The position numbers were made by a program, and so were the translations under genes. Of a stretch of DNA of 6,138 nt, positions 1 to 5,887 are shown one piece after another. The notes beneath the pieces are model-generated. The model was not told the origin of the DNA. It worked only from the letters and a program-made list of their open reading frames with translations, and did not search any database. This DNA is from DATGWF01 sp035299585 (GTDB lineage: Bacteria > Actinomycetota > Actinomycetes > Actinomycetales > Microbacteriaceae): contig DATGWF010000010.1 of assembly GCA_035299585.1 (NCBI GenBank), positions 1-6,138 on the forward strand. Reading direction: 5' to 3'. Positions within the stretch are counted from its first letter, which is position 1. Each line of letters starts with the position of its first letter.

Positions 1-1014
1 GTGGGCATCTTTGATGTTGGGCACAATGAGCCCGCGCGGGGTCGCGGCAGCAATGCCAAGGTTGACATAGTGCTTGACGATGATTTCTTCGTCGGTCCAC
101 TGCGCGTTCACGGTGGGATTTCGACGCACGGCCCAAATGATGGCCTTGGCCATGATGAGAAGCGGCGAAACCTTCACGCCAGCAAACTCGGGCGCCGCTT
201 TGAGTCGCTTGACGTATTCCATCGTGCGGGTAGCGTCAACATCGACGAACAGGCTCACGTGCGGTGCCGTATAGGCGCTCTGCACCATGGCCTGGGCGAT
301 TGCCTTGCGAACGCCCTTGACGGGGATGCGATCTTCTGAGCCCGGCGTCCAGTCGGGGGTTTGAATATTGCGGAAAACACTGACTTGCTCGGCGGCGCGC
401 ACCACGTCCTCGCGCAGGATCTCGCCACCCGCGCCCGTTCCGACAACGGAATGCAGGGATACACCCAGGTCCTTGGCGAGCTTGCGGATCGGCGGCTTCG
501 CGATGACGGGACCGGTCGCCGAGCGCGGAACGCTGGGCGGCGGAACGGGTGCCGAGGTCGACTTCGGTGCGAGTGAGGCGTGCGGCGCGCTTACGCCGCC
601 GTGGCGAGTCCGCCGGCTCGGGGCATGCCCGCTCGAACCGTGCCCGACAAGGACCGCGCCGGCAGATTCTGCGGCAGACTCCGCTTCGCCCCCTGTGGCT
701 TCCGCGGGTGCAACTGCTTCCGCAGCCACGGTCGCTTGGCTCTCGTCAGGTGCCGCGGACGACGGTGCCGAACCCTCAACCTCGAAGGTGATGATGGGTG
801 TCCCCACCTCGACCGTGGTTCCGGGCTGCACGAGAATCTCGCCAACCGTTCCCGCGACCGGGCTCGGCAACTCGACGAGAGACTTCGCGGTCTCAATTTC
901 GACGAACACCTGGTCGAGCGCAATCTGCTCGCCCGGGGCGACTCGCCACGAAATGATTTCCGCCTCGGTCAGGCCTTCGCCAACATCCGGGAGTGGGAAA
1001 CGAAATTCGCTCAT
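1..1014 (-). CDS. bkdC: Dihydrolipoamide acyltransferase E2 of branched-chain 2-oxoacid dehydrogenase complex (3' end cut by window)
   Basis: Core E2 subunit, cytoplasmic: its swinging lipoyl arm takes the acyl group from E1 and passes it to CoA. The 338 codons visible run from ATG at 1014 to the window edge with no stop. Residues 1-80 are one lipoyl domain with the lipoylated lysine at K44 in the context E-T-A-K-S. Residues ~80-168 are an Ala/Glu/Pro-rich linker. Residues ~170-207 are the peripheral subunit-binding domain (K-P-P-I-R-K-L-A, then GTGAGGEI). From ~228 the acyltransferase domain begins (R-I-P-V-K-G-V-R-K-A-I-A, later TPRGLIVPNI). The active-site H-x-x-x-D-G motif and roughly the last 90-110 residues of a usual ~420-450 aa protein lie beyond the edge. 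It has a single lipoyl domain, whereas actinobacterial PDH/ODH E2 proteins often carry two or three. It sits 12 nt after E1 beta with a good ribosome site. Substrate type (branched-chain) is inferred from the neighbouring E1; M. tuberculosis Rv2495c-type proteins were once named pdhC. Confidence 0.93.
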   Translation of the reverse strand, partial: MSEFRFPLPDVGEGLTEAEIISWRVAPGEQIALDQVFVEIETAKSLVELPSPVAGTVGEILVQPGTTVEVGTPIITFEVEGSAPSSAAPDESQATVAAEAVAPAEATGGEAESAAESAGAVLVGHGSSGHAPSRRTRHGGVSAPHASLAPKSTSAPVPPPSVPRSATGPVIAKPPIRKLAKDLGVSLHSVVGTGAGGEILREDVVRAAEQVSVFRNIQTPDWTPGSEDRIPVKGVRKAIAQAMVQSAYTAPHVSLFVDVDATRTMEYVKRLKAAPEFAGVKVSPLLIMAKAIIWAVRRNPTVNAQWTDEEIIVKHYVNLGIAAATPRGLIVPNIKDAH

Positions 1015-1022
1015 GGGCCGAT

Positions 1023-1028
1023 TCTCCT
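1023..1028 (-). promoter_or_regulatory. Ribosome binding site of the E2 gene
   Basis: AGGAGA on the minus strand, 8 nt upstream of the E2 ATG at 1014. It overlaps the TAG stop of the E1 beta gene (1027-1029), so ribosomes ending on E1 beta are placed to start E2. This supports the ATG at 1014 as the start. Confidence 0.75.
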
Positions 1029-2007
1029 AATACGCCAGGGCGCGGTCAACGGCTTCCAGAATGCGGTCTGGACTGGGAAGGTAGTCGGCTTCGAGTGAGG
1101 CCGGTGGGTAGGGGGTGTCGAATGCGGACACACGAATCGGTGGCGCGTTCAAGGTGTAGAACGCTCGCTCGGTCACGGTCGCCGCAATTTCGCTCCCGAC
1201 GCTGACCGATCCGTAGGCCTCTTGCGCGACTACGAGGCGTCCGGTCTTTTCGACCGACTCGAGAATCGGCGCATAGTTGATGGGCGAGAGCGACCGCAGG
1301 TCGATGACCTCAACACTCTTGCCCTCACCGGCCGCAATGTCGGCAGCCGCCAGCAGGGTCGAGACCATCGCGCCGTGGCCGACGACGGTGACGTCGCTGC
1401 CTTCGCGCATGATCCGGGTGGCATGCAAGTCGATGTCGTTCCGCGCAAAATCAACCGGACCCTTGGGCCAGTAGCGACTCTTGGGCTCGAGGAAAATGAT
1501 CGGATCGTTCGAGCGAATCGCCTCGAGCATCATCCAGTAAGCATCGTGCGGATTTGACGGGCTGACGACGCGCAAACCCGGTGTATGTGCGAAGTACGCC
1601 TCGGGGCTTTCCTGGTGGTGTTCGATCGAACCGATGTGGCCGCCGTAGGGGATGCGAATCACAACCGGCATATTGACCTTGCCATCGTGACGAAGGTTGA
1701 TGCGCGCAAGTTGGGTCGTGATCTGGTCGAATGCGGGGAAGACGAAACCGTCGAACTGGATTTCGACGACCGGCCTGTAGCCCCGCATGGCCAGGCCGAT
1801 GGCGGTTCCCACGATTCCGGATTCGGCGAGCGGCGAATCGAACACCCGCTGCTCGCCGAACTCGTCAAGTAGCCCCTCGGTGATGCGGAACACACCGCCG
1901 AGCCGGCCGATGTCCTCGCCCATCAGCAACACCTTGGGGTCATCCAACATTGCCTGGCGAAGCGCGGCATTCAAGGCTTTGGCCATCGGCATGGTTTGTA
2001 CGGTCAT
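1027..2007 (-). CDS. bkdB: 2-oxoisovalerate (branched-chain 2-oxoacid) dehydrogenase E1 component, beta subunit
   Basis: Beta subunit of the thiamine-diphosphate-dependent E1 alpha2-beta2 enzyme, which decarboxylates 2-oxo acids and reductively acylates the E2 lipoyl group. At 326 aa it is complete and of normal family length. Visible hallmarks: G-E-D-I-G at 30-34; the glutamate E62 in L-A-E-S-G, which in the family activates the ThDP aminopyrimidine; the Q-F-D-G-F-x-x-P-A-x-D-Q stretch at 84-95; EHHQESPEA at 129-137 with the conserved histidine; and the C-terminal transketolase half from ~195 (V-I-D-L-R-S-L at 234-240). The H-H-Q-E-S-P-E-A-Y-F-A-H form resembles actinobacterial branched-chain E1 beta. 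The ATG overlaps the E1 alpha stop by four bases (ATGA), so the two subunits are translationally coupled, as expected for a stoichiometric complex. The separation from pyruvate dehydrogenase E1 beta is by motif resemblance, not assay. Confidence 0.93.
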   Translation of the reverse strand: MTVQTMPMAKALNAALRQAMLDDPKVLLMGEDIGRLGGVFRITEGLLDEFGEQRVFDSPLAESGIVGTAIGLAMRGYRPVVEIQFDGFVFPAFDQITTQLARINLRHDGKVNMPVVIRIPYGGHIGSIEHHQESPEAYFAHTPGLRVVSPSNPHDAYWMMLEAIRSNDPIIFLEPKSRYWPKGPVDFARNDIDLHATRIMREGSDVTVVGHGAMVSTLLAAADIAAGEGKSVEVIDLRSLSPINYAPILESVEKTGRLVVAQEAYGSVSVGSEIAATVTERAFYTLNAPPIRVSAFDTPYPPASLEADYLPSPDRILEAVDRALAY

Positions 2008-3134
2008 GATGCGTCCTCCGCGAACGAGGCCTCATACCCTGCGAGCCAGGCTTCCTGGGCGACCATGTCCGGGTGTGCCTCGGCGTACACGTGCCGGAAC
2101 ATGACCGAGCGGTCAGGAGCGGTGAGCTCGAGTGAACGCTTGCGCGCGTCCGCAGCGATATCTGCAGCCTCACCGTCCACGTCGTCGAAGAACGCGGCGC
2201 TCGCACCTCGAGACTCGAGGAATGCTCGGGTGCGAATGAGCGGGTCGCGCGATTCCCAGAACTCGAGTTCGCCGGCCGGGCGGTATTTCGTGGGGTCGTC
2301 AGCGGTGGTGTGTGCACCCAGCCGGTAGGTGAGCGCTTCGATGAGGGCGGGCCCGGAACCGGCGCGAGCTGATTCGAGGGCGTCGCGCGTCACGGCATAG
2401 CTCGCCAACACGTCGTTGCCGTCGATTCGAGTTCCCGGCATGCCGAAGCCGAAGCCGCGTTGCGCGAGCGGCACGCGCGATTGCCGCGCAACCGGAACCG
2501 AGATGGCCCACTGGTTGTTTTGAATGAAGAACACCTGCGGTGTCTGGTAACTCGATGCGAATACCAGAGCCTCGCTCGCGTCTCCCTGCGAGGAAGCGCC
2601 GTCGCCGAAGTACACGATGAGCGCCTCATCGGATTCCGGATTTCCGGTTGCGGTCGTGCCGTCGAGTTGCATGCCCATGGCGTACCCGGTCGCGTGAAGT
2701 GTTTGCGACGCCAGAACGAGGGTGTACTGGTGGAAACGGTTGGTTTCCTCCGCGGTCCAGCCGCCCAGCGTGACACCTCGAAGGAGGGCCAGAATCTTCA
2801 CCGGATCCAGTCCGCGAATCATGCCAACGATGTGTTCCCGATAGGACGGAAAAATGTGGTCCTGGGGTCGGGTCGCGTGGGCCGAGCCAACCTGAGCGGC
2901 CTCTTGGCCTTGAGACGGAATCCAGAGTGCCAGCTGACCCTGTCGCTGCAGGTTGGCAGCGGAACGGTCGAATGTGCGGGCGACAACCATGTCGCGCCAG
3001 AACCTCTCGAGAGTGTGATCGTCGAGCGCGGAGATGTAGTGGCCGTACCGTTCGGCATCGGCGCCTGAGGTCAGTCGGCCCTCGGGATCGAGCAATTGCA
3101 CCATGGGTGCGTTCGTCTGCGTTGGCTGAGGCAC
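2004..3134 (-). CDS. bkdA: 2-oxoisovalerate (branched-chain 2-oxoacid) dehydrogenase E1 component, alpha subunit
   Basis: ThDP-binding alpha subunit of E1; it acts in the cytoplasm with the beta subunit encoded next. Complete at 376 aa, starting at GTG (3134). The ThDP/Mg motif runs from G-D-G at 177-179 to N-N at 206-207. The loop RLGAHTTADDP (271-281), with H275, is the form found in branched-chain E1 alpha rather than the G-H-S-x-x-D-P form of pyruvate E1. Other family landmarks are S-Q-G-Q-E-A-A (74-80) and P-S-Y-R-E-H (96-101). The start is less certain: only AGAGG one base before the GTG is visible. An in-frame ATG at codon 11 also lacks a ribosome site; no upstream in-frame ATG or GTG fits better. 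The M-V-Q-L-L-x-P-E-G-R segment (11-20) is shared with homologues, so the protein should include it. The gene follows the aminotransferase after 38 nt with no hairpin, and overlaps E1 beta by 4 nt. Confidence 0.93.
   Translation of the reverse strand: MPQPTQTNAPMVQLLDPEGRLTSGADAERYGHYISALDDHTLERFWRDMVVARTFDRSAANLQRQGQLALWIPSQGQEAAQVGSAHATRPQDHIFPSYREHIVGMIRGLDPVKILALLRGVTLGGWTAEETNRFHQYTLVLASQTLHATGYAMGMQLDGTTATGNPESDEALIVYFGDGASSQGDASEALVFASSYQTPQVFFIQNNQWAISVPVARQSRVPLAQRGFGFGMPGTRIDGNDVLASYAVTRDALESARAGSGPALIEALTYRLGAHTTADDPTKYRPAGELEFWESRDPLIRTRAFLESRGASAAFFDDVDGEAADIAADARKRSLELTAPDRSVMFRHVYAEAHPDMVAQEAWLAGYEASFAEDAS
2014..2019 (-). promoter_or_regulatory. Ribosome binding site of the E1 beta gene
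   Basis: GGAGGA on the minus strand, 6 nt upstream of the E1 beta ATG (2005-2007) and inside the last codons of E1 alpha. It is the strongest Shine-Dalgarno match in the window and fixes the E1 beta start. Confidence 0.8.
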
Positions 3135-3172
3135 GCCTCTACCGTATCGGTGCAGACATGCCTTTGGGTGGA

Positions 3173-4228
3173 TTAGGGATGGGCCAGCGGGGTGAGCACG
3201 GCGACCGCTCGGTCAACTGCTTCCGGCTCCCCGATGGAGAGTCGAATTCCTTCCCCGCTGAATGGCCGCGCGACGACACCGGCAGCGAAGAGTGCCTCGG
3301 CCACGGCGTCAGTGCGGTCTCCGGTGGGGAGCCAGACGAAGTTGCCTTGAGCCGGCGGGATGTTCCACCCCGCGGCGCGAAGGTCTGCGGCACAGCGGTC
3401 GCGTCGAGCGGCAATGTCGCGCACCCGGTCCGTGAGTTCGGTTGCGTGTTCAAGGGAGGCGAGCGCCGCGGCCTCTGCCTGTGCGGTCACGGACAGCGGA
3501 ATCGCGGTCGCGCGGGCCGCGTCGAGAATCGTCTCGTCCGCAATGGCATAGCCCACTCGAAGCCCGGCAAGGCCGTAGGCCTTGGAAAACGTGCGGAGCA
3601 CCATCAGGTTTGGATGGTTTCCCACCACATCGAGCCCATCAACAGCGTCTGGTTCGTCGACAAACTCGGCATACGCCTCGTCGAGTACGACGATGCGGTC
3701 GTTCGGGATGTGCGCCATGAATTCCTCGAATTCGGCTCGAGTTATGGCGGGCCCGGTCGGGTTGTTCGGTGAGCAGAGGATGATGAGGCTCGTCGCGTCC
3801 GTTACCGCAGCCGCCATCGCCGTGAGGTCGTGGCGACCATCGCTCAGGAGTGGAACGCGAACCGAGGTCGCCCCGGCGGTATTGACGAGGAGGGGATAGG
3901 CCTCGAAGCTGCGCCACGCATAGAGGACTTCGTCGCCGGGGCCACTGGTGGCAAGAATGATCTGGGCGAGAATCGCAACCGAACCGGACCCGATGTGCAC
4001 CTGTTCGGCCGTGCAACCGATGCGGGCCGCGAGCGCGTGCCGGAGATGAGCCGCGGTGGCATCGGGGTAGCGGTGTATTTCGCTGGCGGCCGCGAGCGCC
4101 TCGAGCACGCCCGGCAGCGGATTCCAGTGGTTCTCATTGCTCGAGAGCTTGAATCCACCCTCGGGGGCCGGCTTGCCTTGGCGGTACGGCGGAAGTGCGG
4201 CAACGTGGGGAAGGATGCGCAGGGTCAC
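3173..4228 (-). CDS. pat: PLP-dependent aminotransferase, Pat (aromatic)/HisC2-type histidinol-phosphate aminotransferase family
   Basis: Fold-type I, class II-type aminotransferase of 351 aa, complete. The PLP Schiff-base lysine is K216 in TFSKAYGLAGLRVGY (213-227). N156 (N-N-P-T-G, 155-159), D183 and Y186 (L-D-E-A-Y) contact PLP, and R329 (G-I-R-L-S-I-G) should bind the substrate carboxylate. The WRSFEAYP block (105-112), the N-F-V-W-L-P-T-G block (296-303) and the N-terminal L-P-P-Y-x-x-G-K resemble, from memory, the M. tuberculosis HisC2/Pat protein (Rv3772, 353 aa) more than the histidine-operon HisC. The preferred reading is therefore aromatic aminotransferase; automatic pipelines may label it histidinol-phosphate transaminase, hisC. 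The GTG start overlaps the stop of the upstream hydrolase gene by four bases (GTGA). Its position just before the branched-chain E1/E2 genes suggests it feeds or draws on 2-oxo acids in the same pathway, which is inference. No histidine-pathway gene is nearby. Confidence 0.9.
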   Translation of the reverse strand: MTLRILPHVAALPPYRQGKPAPEGGFKLSSNENHWNPLPGVLEALAAASEIHRYPDATAAHLRHALAARIGCTAEQVHIGSGSVAILAQIILATSGPGDEVLYAWRSFEAYPLLVNTAGATSVRVPLLSDGRHDLTAMAAAVTDATSLIILCSPNNPTGPAITRAEFEEFMAHIPNDRIVVLDEAYAEFVDEPDAVDGLDVVGNHPNLMVLRTFSKAYGLAGLRVGYAIADETILDAARATAIPLSVTAQAEAAALASLEHATELTDRVRDIAARRDRCAADLRAAGWNIPPAQGNFVWLPTGDRTDAVAEALFAAGVVARPFSGEGIRLSIGEPEAVDRAVAVLTPLAHP

Positions 4229-5607
4229 TTTCCCAGCGTAGAGCCGGTGGCCAGGTTTTTCACCTGCCAGAGGTGGGCACTGCCCGCACCGGAGGCAAAG
4301 CCTTGGATGAGGCCAATCTGTTCCCGAATGTTCGACTGTCGTGACCGGTCGAGCGCCTCAGCTGTGGCGATGTATCCCGACATCTCGTGTGCGGTAAGCG
4401 GATCTCGTGTGGCTCGGGCCTCGGGGAAAGGGGTACGTACCGTGACGAGTCGATCCGATGGCTCGGTCTGGCCTGCCAGGGCGGGGACCAGGTCTTCGTT
4501 GTGTTCGATGGCGAAGGTCGGCGCCTTGGGATGCGCTGTCCCAAGCGGCCCTCCGAACGTCACGACACCGTCAACGGCGTACATCTGCGTGTTTGCAACT
4601 CGTTCAACTACGAGTGCTCCCTGGGAATGCCCGACGAAGAGAACTCGGTCGCCGGGGCGAATGCCCTCACGTCGCATCGCTTCTTCGACCGCGGCTTGGC
4701 TTTCGCCGAACTGGCCGGCCACGGCGGGGGCATTGCTCGCAACGCTCATCGGCTGCTCGGGGCTCGCCTCCGGGTCAGTGCCTTTGACGTAGACGACATA
4801 GCGTGGCCCGCTGGCATCTGCGTAGCGTTCGATGCGCACCTGTTCGCCACCTTGCGGGATGCGACGGGCTACATCGGCGAGCCCAGCCGGAGGCTGAACA
4901 GGCTCGCTGGGCTGGGCATGTAGTTCTAGATTGCGTCGAATGGCATTCACGTCGCGACGTGGGAGCCACCGATCGAGCACGCGGGCTGGCGCATCGCTCG
5001 ACGCCCAACCGAGAAGTCCCGCGAGGGGTCCGCCTTGCATCAGGTCAATCGCGTCCACGTCAGCGGCAAGCCGGCGCGTTGCCTCGTGCTGACTACCGAA
5101 ATTGAACTGAAAAAGTGCGGTAAGGGCGGTTGAAAGTACGTGCGAGCCCAATTGGCCACTGCGCAAGGGCCCTCCGTCTTCGGTCCACTCCTTGGGAAGA
5201 AATGCCGACGCGAAGCGGTCCCCAATCTCCTCCAAGACCTGAATGGCCAAACCAAAAGGCAGAACCGTGCGGCTGAGCCAAGAACCGAAGGCAGAAACAT
5301 CCGCGAGAAATGTGTCCCACGCGGTTGCCCGGGCCTCGCCCTCCGAATAGTTCTGAATCGCTCGACCAAGGCTGTCCGCGAGCTGCTCGGCGCGGTGGTG
5401 TTCAAGCGCCGTGGCGTCAGCCAGGTCGAAGCGTGCCGCGGAAGTCAACGAGTGTTGAGCCTCGGCCAGATGCCGGGCGACTTCTCGAAGATCATCTACC
5501 GCGACCGAGAGGTGTTCCGGAATGACCACAAGCCCGACCTGCACAGTGGTGCCGGCATCGAAATTGAACGACTCTGTGGGCTTCTTCCGATACGGATATT
5601 CACTCAC
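4225..5607 (-). CDS. Putative type VII-secretion-target-like protein with C-terminal alpha/beta-hydrolase (lipase/esterase) domain
   Basis: A 460-aa protein not recognised as a named gene. N-terminal part: after ~28 residues comes V-I-P-E-H-L and two predicted amphipathic helices (~31-58 and ~66-105). The second carries Y87-S-E-G-E91, matching the YxxxD/E signal of ESX/type VII substrates, in an L-A-x-x-L-G-x-A-I-x-x-Y setting like EspC-type targets. Residues ~106-250 are a further mostly helical region with a Pro-rich stretch (~233-241). C-terminal part (~255-440): R-Y-V-V-Y-V-K-G-T (269-277), the nucleophile elbow G-H-S-Q-G (326-330, S328), F-G-G-P-L-G (351-356), then D372 in E-D-L-V-P and H407 in A-H-E-M-S-G-Y as the likely rest of the triad. 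No Sec signal peptide or clear membrane segment is seen. Starts at GTG, overlapping the WXG-like gene by 8 nt and the aminotransferase by 4 nt. Substrate unknown; secretion is inference, and a cytoplasmic hydrolase remains possible. Confidence 0.8.
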   Translation of the reverse strand: MSEYPYRKKPTESFNFDAGTTVQVGLVVIPEHLSVAVDDLREVARHLAEAQHSLTSAARFDLADATALEHHRAEQLADSLGRAIQNYSEGEARATAWDTFLADVSAFGSWLSRTVLPFGLAIQVLEEIGDRFASAFLPKEWTEDGGPLRSGQLGSHVLSTALTALFQFNFGSQHEATRRLAADVDAIDLMQGGPLAGLLGWASSDAPARVLDRWLPRRDVNAIRRNLELHAQPSEPVQPPAGLADVARRIPQGGEQVRIERYADASGPRYVVYVKGTDPEASPEQPMSVASNAPAVAGQFGESQAAVEEAMRREGIRPGDRVLFVGHSQGALVVERVANTQMYAVDGVVTFGGPLGTAHPKAPTFAIEHNEDLVPALAGQTEPSDRLVTVRTPFPEARATRDPLTAHEMSGYIATAEALDRSRQSNIREQIGLIQGFASGAGSAHLWQVKNLATGSTLGK

Positions 5608-5848
5608 CGAGCACCGCCCACGCGTCGTGGAGGATTTCTTCGATGCCTCGCTGGAGGACCTGTATCTGGCTCACACAGCGATCCCTCGCCATTCCGCTCC
5701 AAACCTCGTCCGATATGCGAGGAATCGCGGCAATCGCCTCCTCCAGGTGATGGCGAGCACGGTCGAGAGCGATTCGGTCCAACTCGATTCGGGCAATGGC
5801 GTGGAACATCACACCAGTGTTTGCAAGCTCACGTTCGGTCGAGCGCAC
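5600..5848 (-). CDS. Small helical WXG100-like protein (hypothetical)
   Basis: An 82-aa protein, first gene of the minus-strand operon. Predicted as two helices (~15-42 and ~55-80) around a turn holding W50-S51-G52, the hairpin layout of WXG100/ESAT-6-like proteins, which are usually ~100 aa and dimerise with a partner or with the N-terminus of a larger secreted protein. No C-terminal YxxxD/E is present here; that motif occurs in the next protein. An in-frame TAA lies at 5879-5881 with no start codon between it and the GTG at 5848, so this is the longest possible form. The ribosome site is poor, and in-frame GTG/ATG at codons 13-14 would give 69-70 aa with W at about residue 37. Its stop overlaps the start of the hydrolase gene by 8 nt (GTGAGTGA), which argues strongly that it is real and works with it. 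Family membership rests on one short motif plus context. Confidence 0.65.
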   Translation of the reverse strand: MRSTERELANTGVMFHAIARIELDRIALDRARHHLEEAIAAIPRISDEVWSGMARDRCVSQIQVLQRGIEEILHDAWAVLGE

Positions 5849-5874
5849 CCTGGCGGACTCGGGATGCGCGCCGC

Positions 5875-5880
5875 TACATT
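5875..5880 (+). promoter_or_regulatory. Possible -10 element for the phosphatase gene (leaderless start)
   Basis: TACATT on the plus strand, followed by seven bases and then GTG at 5888. That spacing would put the transcription start at or next to the first base of the GTG codon, the arrangement of leaderless mRNAs common in Actinobacteria. No convincing -35 is seen (TGGCGG at 5851-5856). It shares five bases with the opposing -10-like hexamer. Confidence 0.35.
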
Positions 5881-5881
5881 A
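5876..5881 (-). promoter_or_regulatory. Possible -10 element for the six-gene minus-strand operon
   Basis: TAATGT read on the minus strand fits the TAnnnT form of actinobacterial -10 boxes. It would start transcription near 5868-5870, about 20 nt before the GTG at 5848. The -35 position (about 5899-5904) reads TCGGAA, a three-of-six match to TTGACA. There is almost no other space upstream of the operon outside the phosphatase gene. Judged by eye only. Confidence 0.35.
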
Positions 5882-5887
5882 ATCTCT

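Noticed and set aside
368..1030. Plus-strand open frame of 220 codons opposite E2
   Set aside because: It covers the Ala/Pro-rich linker on the other strand, where stop codons are rare because of composition; no protein-like motif.
2206..2220. Perfect inverted repeat CCTCGAG-A-CTCGAGG
   Set aside because: It lies inside E1 alpha and encodes ordinary residues (L-E-S-R-G-A). A one-base loop cannot form a good hairpin, and there is no gene border or other copy.
3135..3172. 38-nt gap between aminotransferase and E1 alpha as a possible terminator or promoter
   Set aside because: No stable stem, no T-run and no clear -10/-35 pair by eye; read as a plain intra-operon spacer.
2927..3772. Plus-strand open frame of 281 codons
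   Set aside because: Antisense to E1 alpha and the aminotransferase, both with full sets of catalytic residues; the translation is Arg/Gly-rich with no domain.
3830..4792. Plus-strand open frame of 320 codons opposite the aminotransferase and hydrolase
   Set aside because: No family motif, low-complexity composition, and it crosses the junction of two well-supported minus-strand genes.
4880..4913. 8-bp inverted repeat (AGCCCAGC / GCTGGGCT) with an 18-nt loop
   Set aside because: It is inside the Pro-rich linker of the hydrolase gene, with no T-tract and no gene end nearby. It is best explained by repeated Pro/Ala codons, not a terminator.
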